Positions 23,115-35,599 of a DNA stretch of 64,000 nucleotides are shown here, piece by piece. The position numbers were made by a program, and so were the translations under genes. The notes below the pieces were generated by a model that ran no database searches, was not told the origin of the DNA, and saw only the letters and a list, made by a program, of their open reading frames with translations. The DNA lies in NCBI GenBank assembly GCA_946807835.1, contig OX327706.1:25781001-25845000 (forward strand), written 5' to 3'. The stretch comes from Ailanthus altissimus (Eukaryota > Streptophyta > Magnoliopsida > Sapindales > Simaroubaceae). Every line of letters begins with the position of its first letter. The stretch's first letter is position 1.

Positions 23115-24319
23115 TCAACCAGTTCTCATGATAATGTGAACCCCACTATCAGTATCCACAATGTCACTAATCTCACCAATCTTGAGAGCAAATGTTGCTT
23201 CCTCAAAAGGCTTTTGCATCTGCCCTCGACCAAAAGGACCTGCAGCAAAATTTGCATATAACTTCACATAAGATAAAACTGTATATAGTTTCATATAAAT
23301 AAAACTTAAAAAATGACAGAATACCATAAGATAAGATCATTACCAAAAATTAAAATTTAGCTAAGTACAATATCCCTCCTTCACATGCCATGTGCTATAA
23401 CTCAAAAATCTTCCATGTCAGTAAAACACTACAAACACATACCGTTGCAAGAAATTGACCCCATTTTTCTCCCAATGCCTATTAGACATACACTGATTCA
23501 AGCTATAAACACTTGAGTTCAGAGTGGAAATAACATCAATGTCATCAGCCAAAAACAATTCCAGCAATACTCGTAAACGTTGCCACCGTGTGAAAGAATC
23601 AAACAGTTGGGAACTTTAGAAACTAATTATAGTCATATACTTAAAATATGAAGAGCACATTGCCTCTTCTAAAGAAATTAATTTTCAAGAAACCCAATAG
23701 ACTTTAATTGTACTACCATTGAATATAAAGCGTTACGGTGAGCTGTTATTCAAAATGCTTAAAAGTTAAAAGAAAGATCAATTCAACAAACAAATGAAAA
23801 TCCCAACAGAGTATATTGAGAACCCGGATAAATGTAATGTTAAATTACATTTAAAGATGCCAACAAAAAACCATGATATCCAGAGTCCAGTCTTCCATAT
23901 CACAACCCAAACGTCAATCAATCACAAAATCAAGAAAATAAATAAACAAATGATGGCATAGAAGTTCAATATACCAAATTCATATTTTCATAGCCCAACA
24001 GTGACTAAACAGAGTGTTACTTCCTAGAGAGAGCATATTCCAAAACCCTAGATAGAAAAAAAAAAGTATAAATAAAGAACAGACCGAGATCGCCACCGCG
24101 TTTGGCGGAGCTGCAATCGGAGAGGCGAGAGGCGAGCTCATCGAACTTGGCCTTGCCGGAAACGATGTCGTCACGGAGGGCCTTGAGCTGAGAGACGGCG
24201 GAATCCCGGGTGGTGTTGGTGATAACTCTTCCTTCAGGATCCTTCCAGGAGGCCTTCCTGCGAGAGCCTTGGTGCTTGATCAAGATGTGAGAAGCCCTCA
24301 CCTGATTGGCCGATGACAT
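23115..24319 (-). CDS. PIN1: Pin1-type parvulin peptidyl-prolyl cis-trans isomerase
   Basis: Isomerises phospho-Ser/Thr-Pro bonds in target proteins of nucleus and cytosol. Two exons, 24319-24085 and 23239-23115 (TGA), join at GGDL(G) to give 119 aa, the size of plant PIN1At, which lacks the WW domain of animal Pin1. The PPIase domain spans the whole protein. Visible active-site residues: His11 in ASHILIKHQ, the basic phosphate-binding pair Arg20/Arg21 in [13 protein letters not shown], Cys69 in [13 protein letters not shown], Met86/Gln87 and Phe90 in [12 protein letters not shown], and His113 in SGVHII. The intron is 845 bp. The frame is open 53 codons upstream of the ATG without another ATG, so ATG at 24319 is the start. 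It is followed downstream on the same strand by MSRA5 as in Arabidopsis. Confidence 0.96.
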
Positions 24320-24548
24320 TTTAGGCCTCTTCTTGTGACTCTTGTTATTATCTCTATCTCTATCTCTATTATCCTTTGATACCGATGCTGATGGGGATGG
24401 TGGCGGCGGCTTTCGATCTGCGGCTGAGATCGAAGTATTCTTTCTCTTACGATCCGACTCTATTTTCGCTGCTACCACCGCTTTTAGCTTCGAGAGAAAA
24501 GGGAATCAGAATGTGGGTAGCGGAGCTTTTGTGTGCTCTATAATTTAC

Positions 24549-24556
24549 TTTATATA
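24549..24556 (-). promoter_or_regulatory. TATA-like box upstream of PIN1
   Basis: TATATAAA on the minus strand lies 230-237 bp upstream of the PIN1 ATG. If used, transcription would start near 24520-24525 and give a 5' UTR of about 200 nt. Confidence 0.45.
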
Positions 24557-24559
24557 TCA

Positions 24560-25509
24560 AGAGTAGTGATTCGTGAAGATGCTATCGACATTTATAATTG
24601 TACTTTGTGTTTAATCATTAACTGTATCAAGACCTAAAAATTTGGAATAATGTTAAGCATTGTATTTAAAAAAAATAAATAATTTATTAAAAAAATTATT
24701 AAATGTAATAAATAATTTTATATTTTATATTATTTAATATTTATTAAACATATTATTTTTTAAAATATAAATTTAAAATATTTAATAATACTCAAAAATA
24801 CCTAATTTTATCAAAGAACCGTGTCTTGACACACTGATATTGGACCTTAAATTAACTACTTTTTGAGTATTTAAATGTACGATTTGTCGTGTACAATCTT
24901 TTGATTTTCTCAAGTCCTTTCTTTTTGTGGTCCAAGTAGAAATGAATCACAAAATTTTGTCAAGTTCTTGGAAGTGATATTCTGAATAATTAACCTACCA
25001 AAAGCTATGAGCGTGGACTCACAAAGTTGGCTGAGTTCCTCCGAAGCTCATCTCCCACCAGATTCAATTTCCTATCTTTTCAGGTGGTGCGCAAAATATA
25101 TATGTTGTAACAATTTCTTTCAGAAAAAAAAGCTATGATATCATGTATAAAAGAAAATATCTACAATAAGATGGATCTAATAAAAAAATGGGTTCAAAAT
25201 TTCATAAATACATTAAAGCTCAAGGGCGAAATTCTAAAATCTGTAACAAAGGATAATACTTGATCTCCAATTTTCTGATATTGAATTTGAATCAAATCAT
25301 CACAAATGGGACGATACATTAGTTTAAAGGAGGATACCCTGATTAAAATACCATGTACAAATTTTAACAGAACAAGTGACATACCAATAACCAGTGAAAC
25401 CAATGGCACGTTTCAGTTGCTCAATTTGCAAAACAAATTTAAGGGATGGATCGGCCCTGGTTCTTGTCAGCATTTGAAGAAAGTCGATCTGAACTTATCA
25501 CGAGACCAC
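24560..25509. other. Spacer between PIN1 and MSRA5
   Basis: Contains an AT-only, loosely self-complementary stretch (about 24640-24800) that looks like a MITE relic, then unique-looking DNA. The region just above 25200 should include the MSRA5 3' UTR. No gene was seen; the small frame at 25194-25409 has no family signature. Confidence 0.4.
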
Positions 25510-28340
25510 CTACACATCTCTTAAAATAGGCCAACTTTTTCTAATAATGTCTTTGATCTTAGCATCGATCTGCTTTTGAATCTTGGGAGGGCAAAGCTCT
25601 GCTGCATAGCTGTTTAACTTTGACGCCAGTCTTGACTTCTCAAGTTCCGCTTGTGGTAAGTTTCCCATCAGCTGAAGAAGTAAAGGATTCTGTTTGAGCT
25701 CAAATTTCTGCAGACCGAGCACATTGAGCCATCAGTCATTTGCAAAGACTTCAACAATCACTTTACCTTCAAATCTATCAACTAAATCTGAGCCAGATAG
25801 GATATCTCATAAGATGATTATTAATTGAAAAGTCATAACCGAAGTTATGAATGAAGATTTTAAAGACAAGATGTGCAAAGCATTGCAGCAACTTCTTAAA
25901 AGGAATACATGGTTATCCACAGAGATATATATTGCAAACATGTTAGCAGTAAAAAGACCACAGCAATTTGTTTTATTATTGAACAAACGCAATACTAAAT
26001 CAATCTAATTTGAATGCCGCAGAGAAATCAGACACCCATCATTACCAGATTAATAGAAACAGAGTATGTAACTCATTATCTATGACAATCAAGAATTTTG
26101 ATAGAATCCATGCTAATGATAATAAGCTACTCTATGCTTCTACAATTCAATAACTGCACTACCTGCTTCATGTTTTTCATTAAAATATAAAACTTGATCT
26201 AATAGTTTGATGATTCAGAGTTTAGTAAAAGATTAAAACTAGTCACATGTTTGGCCAGCTCTTTCTCCAAAAAAATTGGAAGAGAGCGAAAGAGAGAGAT
26301 GGTGAACTAAGATTACCAAACCTGATGTTGAGGTTCTGCGGGAAAAAATGTTCCAAGTTGATGAATTTGAGTAGTCACTACGTTATTCTTTGACCTCATT
26401 TGCTCTCTCTCTTTGCTTAGAGCAGCCAATCTGGACTCTTCTGTTCCATTAGTGAAAATGATGGACCTGTTGAAATCCAATTTCCATTAGTTAACAGATA
26501 AGATAATAGGTTCTACATGACAAAAGAATGAGCTACTAATCCAAAAAAAAAAAGGAACAACCATTGGTTCCAAGTATATTCACCTGTATTGGTTACCGAC
26601 ATCAGGACCTTGCCCAAATACTTGCCTACAATCATGATTAGACCAAAAAACCTCCAAAAGTTGCCTGAAACTGATCAGCCTGGGATCATATTCGACCTGC
26701 AGAGCATTCCCAAAACAATATCAGGAAAATTCCATACTCAAACCAAGTCATAATTCTAACTTCCAAGAGAACTCTATAAAAACATAAAAAGCAGATATAA
26801 CTCTGTTACAAAAGTTATGTTTAGCTTAAAGAAGATGAACTGAAATTGGCATCTTACTTTCGCTTCATAACTATTGGCCGAGTTGAAAATGCAGCCATAT
26901 TTTGGTCATGGAAGAATGATTAGAAAATCTCTGGGGAGGAAATTTAGGATGAATTCATACTCTTGTGTTGTAGTCTGGAGTGTTATCAGACAAATTCAGA
27001 ACACAAGCAAATGTCAAGATAGAGCATTCTGTTGTCCAAAATTGTGCTGATTACTTATCATAAATATCAGCATACAAACAAAACCCAAGATATATGCATT
27101 CATATATCCTTTTAGAGTGTAATATATAATATATTATACCTAAAAGATGAAATTCATCACTAGAACCAATTTTATATAAGATGAGCATCTATTCACGTAA
27201 ATGCTCCGCAAAGGTTAACTCATGACCAATTTATTAATATAGGTATCAGTACATTCCTTGTTCATCTCTCGTCCAAATCCAACTTCAGTAGCAGTTGAAA
27301 TCCTAATTTAAAAGGCCGAAACATTATTGCCCCACCAGGAGTACAAGAGCAATGGCCCAGCAACTTGATTGAAAGAAAGAAATGATTTTCAGCAAGACCA
27401 CTATGGAACTAAATTTAACACACAGAAAAAGCAATGCATGTTTCAAAACCTATATTGAACATACCCTTGTTCTTATTCACAGGAATCAAGTGTTCTAGAG
27501 TAGAAACCCCTTCATTAGAGACCAATTACTTTGAAATGACTTGGAAGCTTATAGTTTTACGACTGAAAAACCGAACGGTAAAAACCCACAAAATTCAACG
27601 AATTTCAGCCTACAGGTAAAGGATATATACGAGCCCCAGAAAGAAAAATTTAGAATGCTGATTATTTCAAATTGTTAAGACCATAGCTCATTGATCAAAG
27701 ATTGAACCCAAACTATAATGAAGCAAACACAGCTTAGTTGAATGCGACACACTATATAATCTTTCACTTCATATTACACAAAATTGCGTGGCTAAACTAC
27801 CAGCAAATTTATGGCCACACAGCAGTAACCTCTATCACCTAGTGATATGTAACAACTCAACTTCATATATGGAGAACAAATTATATTAAAGCTTCACTCA
27901 ATATCAAAGATGAAGAATCAATCTAAAGGGATCCATGATCACAACACCAGACACTTACAAATAAGAAAAATAAAACCAATATCAGGATCTTAATAACAGT
28001 TAAAAAAAAAAACTTCTGCAATATGTCGAATAATATAACAGACCTGTACGGACTCGGCATGATCGCCCAAGCTCCGGAATTCGGGGTTGGTTTTGGATCC
28101 GCCGGCGTAGCCAACGGTGGTCCGAACGACTCCGTTTAAGCAACCAAACACTGCCTCCGATCTCCAGAAGCTACCGATAGCGAAAACCGCCGTCTTAGGT
28201 GCCTGGCCGGATTCGTCATTACCGGTGTTGGAGATCCGATCCGGAAACCGAATGCACAACGCTGTATCGACCAATAAGATGCTTGTTACAAGGATATGGA
28301 GGAGGTAAGAAAGAAAGAGATTTCTCTCCGACACAACCAT
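25510..28340 (-). CDS. MSRA5: Peptide methionine sulfoxide reductase A5-like protein
   Basis: MsrA-family fold, predicted in the secretory pathway. Four exons, 28340-28044, 26696-26584, 26466-26322 and 25707-25510 (TAG), give 250 aa, about the length of Arabidopsis MSRA5. Residues 1-29 form a hydrophobic signal peptide ending around ALC. The MsrA domain follows: AVFAIGSFWRSEAVFG (about 51-66), TTVGYAGGSKTNPEFR, LGDHAESVQVEYDP, LLEVFWSNHD and GQGPDVGNQYRS. The catalytic GCFWG of ordinary MsrA reads GSFWR, so the nucleophilic Cys is Ser57. The C-terminal 66 residues are MSRA5-specific (KFELKQNPLLLQ... through IRKSWPILRDV). The Cys loss is, from memory, shared by the Arabidopsis orthologue, so enzymatic activity is doubtful and a binding or other role is possible. 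Intron 1 is 1.3 kb. Confidence 0.93.
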
Positions 28341-28900
28341 AGGGGATTATCGGGTCGGTTATTATCCGAGACGCAACAACGGTGGTCGGTGGGTCACGTT
28401 TTTGTAAAAAGGCCGCGTATTGAATGTCTTCTATACGCTGCGTTTTAGCCAGGGATTTGTCCAAAACTAGTTCGAACTTCGATGCGGCCGTTAATGTCAA
28501 CGTGTAATTTTTAAAAAAAATTCTCTTTTCGGTTACTGTATGCACAACTGAACACTTTTTTTTTTCCTCGGCCTCATTTTGACAATTGTTTTGTCTCGTG
28601 TTTATATATATATACATATAAAACTAATTTAATAGATTAGAGAACTCACAAAATAATAAAATTTTAAATATATGTCAGACATTTTATAGTAAATAGTATT
28701 GTTTTAACAATAACACCAGTGATAAATAGTGTCTTGCAACTCACTAAATAATAATGGATAAAAAAAATTTGAAAAATCAACCGAAACTAAATCGGTTCAG
28801 CTTTTATTAACAAAAAAAAGGATTGATTTAAAAAAAAAATTGAAAAAACCAAAAAAAATGTAATTGTTAATATCTATAATTAAATATAAAAATATAATTA
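28341..28900. other. MSRA5 upstream region
   Basis: Probably the MSRA5 5' UTR and promoter. A TATATATATATAAA stretch on the minus strand (about 28601-28616) lies about 260 bp above the ATG and may act as a TATA box or simply be a microsatellite. Confidence 0.35.
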
Positions 28901-28904
28901 GTAA

Positions 28905-29480
28905 TACAAAATCAACTTTGTTCAGTTAACAAAAGATGTTTATCTTTCGTAAGAGTTTTATAGTTCGATTCTTACTGAATTTTTTTTAAAATTATTAAAT
29001 ATATTAAAATATTAATATAAAAAAAATATTTTTTTTTCTTTAAAAAACCAACTCTAACCCAATGGTAATGTGAATAAAAAAATTTCTTATAATTTTAAGT
29101 TCGAATCCTACCACTATAAGATTTTTTATAATTAATATTTTAAAATATAATATAATAAAAAAGATTGTATTTTAGTGCAAAAACTTATTCTAATTTAGTG
29201 AAAATGTAGGTTTAATATTAACATTTCTGCATAGATTCAACTCTTAATAATTATATTTTGTCATTTATAATATTTTAATTTAAAAAAAAAACCAGTTAAT
29301 GAATTAGTAGAGTTGTTTTATCACAAGTCATGGTTCGTTTTTTTGTAGTTGTGTTGCCAAATATTATACACAGAGAAACTAATTCTACAATAACTCAAAA
29401 ATAAACTTAACTCAATTGGATAATAGCATGTTTGTACGCATACAGGTTAGAGGTTTGTTTCTTTTAAGTTAAGTTAATTT
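28905..29480 (+). repeat. Three tRNA-derived (SINE-like) relics
   Basis: Three short segments each pair an A-box-like motif with a B-box-like motif at tRNA-like spacing. About 28922-28982: GTTCAGTTAACAAAAGATG then AGTTCGATTCTTACTG. About 29045-29120: CCCAATGGTAATGTG then AGTTCGAATCCTACC. About 29404-29462: AACTCAATTGGATAATAGC then GGTTAGAGGTTTG. They are not tRNA genes, since no cloverleaf or acceptor stem is apparent. They resemble plant SINE heads. Target duplications were not resolved. Confidence 0.5.
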
Positions 29481-29671
29481 TTTTTAAATTGGCTTAGAAA
29501 TAGAAAAATTGAACTGGACTGAATTGATTTTTTTTCGTTCAATTTTATAATTAATTCGGTTTAATTTCGGTTCTCATTTAAAAAAAATCGAGATTCGATT
29601 CAATTTTGACAAAAATAGGACCATGCCCACCCTTATTACTAAGCGGTGAGCTCCGTCGTCTACTAGATCAG

Positions 29672-29722
<51 letters not shown>

Positions 29723-29887
29723 ATATAGTGGACTACGTAACTCATTATATAGTAAGCTCTTGGATATGTGACAAGATTTTATAGTACATTATAAATTATA
29801 CAAAAATTATATAAAATTGTGAATTTATTAAACAGCAACATGTGATGGTGTTGCTTATCATATAGTAAGTTACGTAGTTCACTAAAT

Positions 29888-29945
<58 letters not shown>
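29672..29945. mobile_element. MITE with microsatellites at both termini
   Basis: The core (29723-29888) has inverted repeats of about 35 bp: GTGGACTACGTAACTCATTA on the left and, as reverse complement of the right, GTGAACTACGTAACTTACTA. Directly outside the core are mirror-image dinucleotide tracts: (AT)n(GT)n at 29672-29722 and (AC)n(AT)n at 29888-29945. A related AT-rich sequence without long microsatellites appears at about 57535-57660. No coding content. Confidence 0.75.
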
Positions 29946-29946
<1 letters not shown>

Positions 29947-29949
29947 TAT

Positions 29950-32185
29950 TATAAATTTATTATATTTTTTTATTCAATTATTTTATTATTTATTTATTAT
30001 TTCAATTTATAAACTCAAATTGCTTTTTCTATCTTAAATTTTAGGGGAATATAAATTTTTTTATTTAGTTATTCTAAAAATTATGATTGTTAACTTGAAA
30101 ATTTCGTCAATCTTTAAATCAATTAGCTAAATTTATTTTTTATGCGAAACTTAATTAGATATTGGGAGGAATCATAAATTAATTGGACCGATCCGTTTCA
30201 AAGATGTTAAGCCTTATGAGAATCTTAAAATAAAAAACGAAAGTGAAGTTTTGTCAAAAGTTTTTTCGGTGAAAATACTTTAATAGTTAAATCAGCAATA
30301 ATTCAAAAAAACAAATAAGAAAAACAAGTGAGAAAATGGCAAGAAAGGTGGACGGTGAATAATAAACTGAAATTTTACTAAAGGCTTAAAAAAAAACTCA
30401 AAAAGTCTTAAAAGCATAGTTACTTAATTATAAATGTTGATAATGATAATCTCATGATACTGTTACTTAATAAAATTAGACCCTTGTTATATGGTTGTAA
30501 CGGAGGTTCTATATGTAACTTTAGAATTTTAATAGGATTAAAAGTTTTCAAGATTTTTTTTTTTTTAGATTTAATATCAAAGTTCTACCTAAATATTGTT
30601 AAATGTATTTTTATCTGTATAAAACTTATATCGAAATTATAAAAATTATGTTTTATAAAAAATATATTTAATATATAATTCTCAGTAGTTAAGTCATTTT
30701 GAATCAGTTAGATTGAATAGTGCACTCGATGACCAGAATCAATGCTAGTAGGAAGGGGACTATGAGCCAGCTCAACAAAACTTACGTACCCTGTAATCAT
30801 TGAGCTCGTACTTATAAACCTAACATAGTAAACAACAACAAAGAGACTAGGGATGCATAGTGATTAGGCCTAATATGCCGAAATTGAGAAAGCAACAATA
30901 ATATTTCCCTTTATATTAGTAATTTTTTCTATATAAATTAAGGATTTAATACTTATATAAAGAAAGTCTTTATGGAATTGTTATTAAAAACACTTAAGAC
31001 TCCCATTTCTCTTAAACATATTAAAAAAAAAAAAGTAAATATTTTTCGATTACAATTTTAGTTGTTTATAGCAATTGACTCTATTAATCCAGTGCATCCT
31101 TTTACATGGTCAGAAAATAACTCTTAAACAATAAAAAAAATACAAGAAAATAATTAAAGGTGTTCATACCTTAGCTCAGAGCAGCAGGCAGACGGCAATA
31201 GCTTCACAAAAAACACAAGAAAATGAAAGTACCCTCTCGTTATAATCCTTTCGGGGTGAGGCATTTGGCGCGCGATGCCCCCACTCGAAACACCTCTCTC
31301 TCTCTCTCTCTCTCAATAATGACAATTCTATTGAAGGGCAGTGGTGTAACTGTACAATGCTTGGATAATTTCTGAATCTCTCATTCTCCTTCTCCCGGAA
31401 ACGCTAATTGCCTATTTATTGAAAAATACTCTGAATCTGCAGTGATAAATTGCGAGTTATAAATTCTTATGTAAAAATTCAGTTTGTTTTATCAAATGCA
31501 CATATTAAAGCACACACACCATTAACACGAGCACAATTCTTTATCTAGATGCTGCTGTTGCTGGGGTAGCAATTATGTCTCGTTTAATTGAATTTTTTAA
31601 ATTAAATTTTTAGAAATTAAACCTTTTAAAATAAAATTTTTAATAAAAATTTATTAGTCATTTAATTGTCAATTAATTTTTTTTTAATGTACTATATCAT
31701 TTAATGATATGTTATTAAAAGTACTCAGTTATTAAATTACAAAAAAATATATTTAATAAAATTTATATTTAAATCTAAACAACTCAATGTATTTTTATGT
31801 AAATTTAAATTTATCATGTATTTTTTTTAATTTAATTTTATAAAACATTAGAATTAATAATAAATAAATTAATATAAATTATTGTATTTAGTACAAAATT
31901 ATAAATAAAATAAATTTTTTATTTAAAAAATAATAATTAATAAATTCTTTTAATAAATTATTGTAAAAATATTATAGTTATAGAGTTATAAAAATTTTGA
32001 GATACGGTAACTTTTAAAAATATATTAAACATGTCTATTTTTATTAAATATATATTATAAAAATAAAAAATTATTATTAAAATATATGTGATATTACACA
32101 AATATTAAATTTTTAAAAAAAAATTCTACTCTTAAATATCTAAAATTTAAATTTTTATAAATAAAAATAAAATAACTTTTTTTAT
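29950..32185. other. AT-rich intergenic DNA with one GC-rich island
   Basis: Mostly homopolymer-rich sequence without genes. The exception is about 31170-31420, which is less AT-rich, contains GGCATTTGGCGCGCGATGCC and a (CT)11 tract (31293-31314), and reads like a promoter/5' UTR or a gene fragment. No protein or RNA family was recognised. The frame at 30454-30642 is not convincing. Confidence 0.4.
31293..31314. repeat. (CT)n microsatellite
   Basis: Eleven uninterrupted CT units within the GC-richer island at 31170-31420. CT tracts are common in plant 5' UTRs, but no adjacent gene was found. Confidence 0.9.
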
Positions 32186-33328
32186 AGGATAAGTACAATT
32201 TTATCCTCATATTTTGGACTAATTAACAATTTTACCTTTATTAGATATAAAATACCCGATTTTATCATAATCCGTTAATTTTTGCTGTTAATTTTAATTG
32301 TGGAATGGTAAAAATATAATCTAGTTATACAAATAAATGACTTATTGAACACGTGGTAAAATCTTATCCATTCGTTGTCTTTTCGAATACGTAGCACAAT
32401 CTCATCAATTAATTTAATTTAATATAATTTTAAAAATAAATTTTAACAATACGACACGTGTCAAAATGATCTGTTGAACACGTGACAAAATCTTACCCAT
32501 TCATTGTCTTTTCGAACATGTGGCACAATCTCATCCATTAATTTAGTTTAATTTTAAAAATAAATTTTAATAATATGACACGTGTCAAAATGTAATTAGT
32601 ACTTTTAGACACGTATCACCATGTAATTAATTTATTTTTTTTACAATAATTTATAAATAAATTAAATTATACAAAAAAATTAAAAATAAAAACTGGCATT
32701 GTTGCCAAAAAATGGCAGCCAGTTGGCTACTAGCCACCATTTTTTGACGACATGCCGACAATAAAATTTTATCAAATTTACATTATTAGAATCCATTTTT
32801 TTTTTATTTATACAATGAAATCAATTTTGGTAAAAAAAGACCAAAATATAGTCTAAAATGGTAGAGAGCGACCATCGTCGGCCGCCGCTACTCTCCACCA
32901 TTTTTGACAATTTTCTAGTCTTTTTTTACCAAAAATAATCCCACCACTGTGTAAATAAAAAAAAAATAAAGTCTAATAATATAAATTTAATAAATTTTTG
33001 TTATCAGCGTGTCACTGTAAAACAATGGTCGGTTGCCCGTTGCTTTCCGACGACAGTGCCAATTTTATTTTTAATTTTTAAATTTATTTCATTAATAACA
33101 TAACTAATTATACGATGACACGTATTATTTATAACAAATCATATAATAACACATAATTATTTACATATATTTTTATGTGTTATTATTAAAAATAAAATAA
33201 TAAAAATATATTAAATATAAATTTTGTATCAAAAATTAACAAATTAAAGTAAAATTAGATATTTTAAATCTAATCGATACAAAATTATTAATTTACCCAA
33301 AATATAAAAATAAAATTGTACTAATCTC
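32186..33328. mobile_element. Palindromic (foldback) Mutator-like element, 9-bp TSD
   Basis: The element is flanked by a perfect direct repeat TTTTTTTAT (32177-32185 and 33329-33337). Ends are inverted: AGGATAAGTACAATTTTA on the left against GAGATTAGTACAATTTTA in the reverse complement of the right. Inverted similarity does not stop at the termini but runs to the middle. Left-arm strings such as GGTAAAAAAAGAC, AATTAAAAATAAAA and GACACGTATCA recur inverted on the right, converging on CGGCCG at 32879-32884. The left arm is about 240 bp longer because of an internal tandem repeat at 32342-32590. No coding capacity. Confidence 0.8.
32342..32590. repeat. Two tandem ~125-bp repeats with G-box cores
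   Basis: Two copies start near 32342 and 32473. Each carries TGAACACGTG, ATTCGTTGTCTTTTCGAA or ATTCATTGTCTTTTCGAA, GTRGCACAATCTCATC and GACACGTGTCAAAATG. The ACACGTG(G/T) strings are perfect G-box/ABRE-type cores. They lie only in the left arm of the palindromic element. Confidence 0.8.
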
Positions 33329-33663
33329 TTTTTTTATCTTCAAAAACTATCCTTCAATTGCCAAAAAGATTTTTAAAAAAATTAATATTAAAAAAACTCT
33401 TTTGCCAAACAAACAAACCCAACCAAAATGGATATAAAGAAATTGCTTGAATCATTTGCTAATATATTACTCTATTAAAAAATGTCGGAGTCAACTAAAC
33501 AAGTAGCGGGTGGAACAGCACACTGAACATCCAAGTAAACCTTAAGCCAGTATAATTAAACATAACAAGCGTCCAAAACTTCAAATCTGAACTAAACATT
33601 CTAAGGTAAAACAACATAAGATAAATTGACAGATTTCCAATAGAAAGCAACAGGGTTAAGGGT
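33329..33663 (-). other. Downstream of RPL8 / 3' UTR
   Basis: The interval holds the target duplication of the foldback element and then the probable RPL8 3' UTR from about 33450 to 33663. No other gene was seen. Confidence 0.5.
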
Positions 33664-35433
<1,770 letters not shown>

Positions 35434-35497
35434 TCAAAGAGGGTTTAAGGGAATGAGCCTCTGCGGCAATGATGGAAATATATTGAAATGGAATAGA

Positions 35498-35587
35498 TTA
35501 GGGTTTGAACGGCATTTATCGGTAAGGTTTTGTCTTTACGACGTCGTTTTAGTAGAAGCGGCGTCGTTTCTCATTTAATTAGGGTTT
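35498..35587 (-). promoter_or_regulatory. Telo-boxes and ACGACGTC elements in the RPL8 promoter
   Basis: AAACCCTAA (telo-box) occurs on the minus strand at 35498-35506 and 35579-35587, a hallmark of plant ribosomal protein promoters. Between them lie ACGACGTCGTTT (35538-35549) and GCGGCGTCGTTT (35558-35569). All lie 80-175 bp above the ATG. Confidence 0.65.
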
Positions 35588-35599
35588 GCTGCTGGCTTC

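Noticed and set aside
24320..24478. Longer 172-aa PIN1 starting at 24478
   Set aside because: The codon at 24478 is GTG, not ATG. The first ATG in frame gives 119 aa, the normal plant PIN1 length.
29090..29120. A tRNA gene suggested by the B-box-like TTCGAATCC
   Set aside because: No acceptor stem, anticodon arm or plausible 72-nt cloverleaf could be drawn; it fits a SINE relic better.
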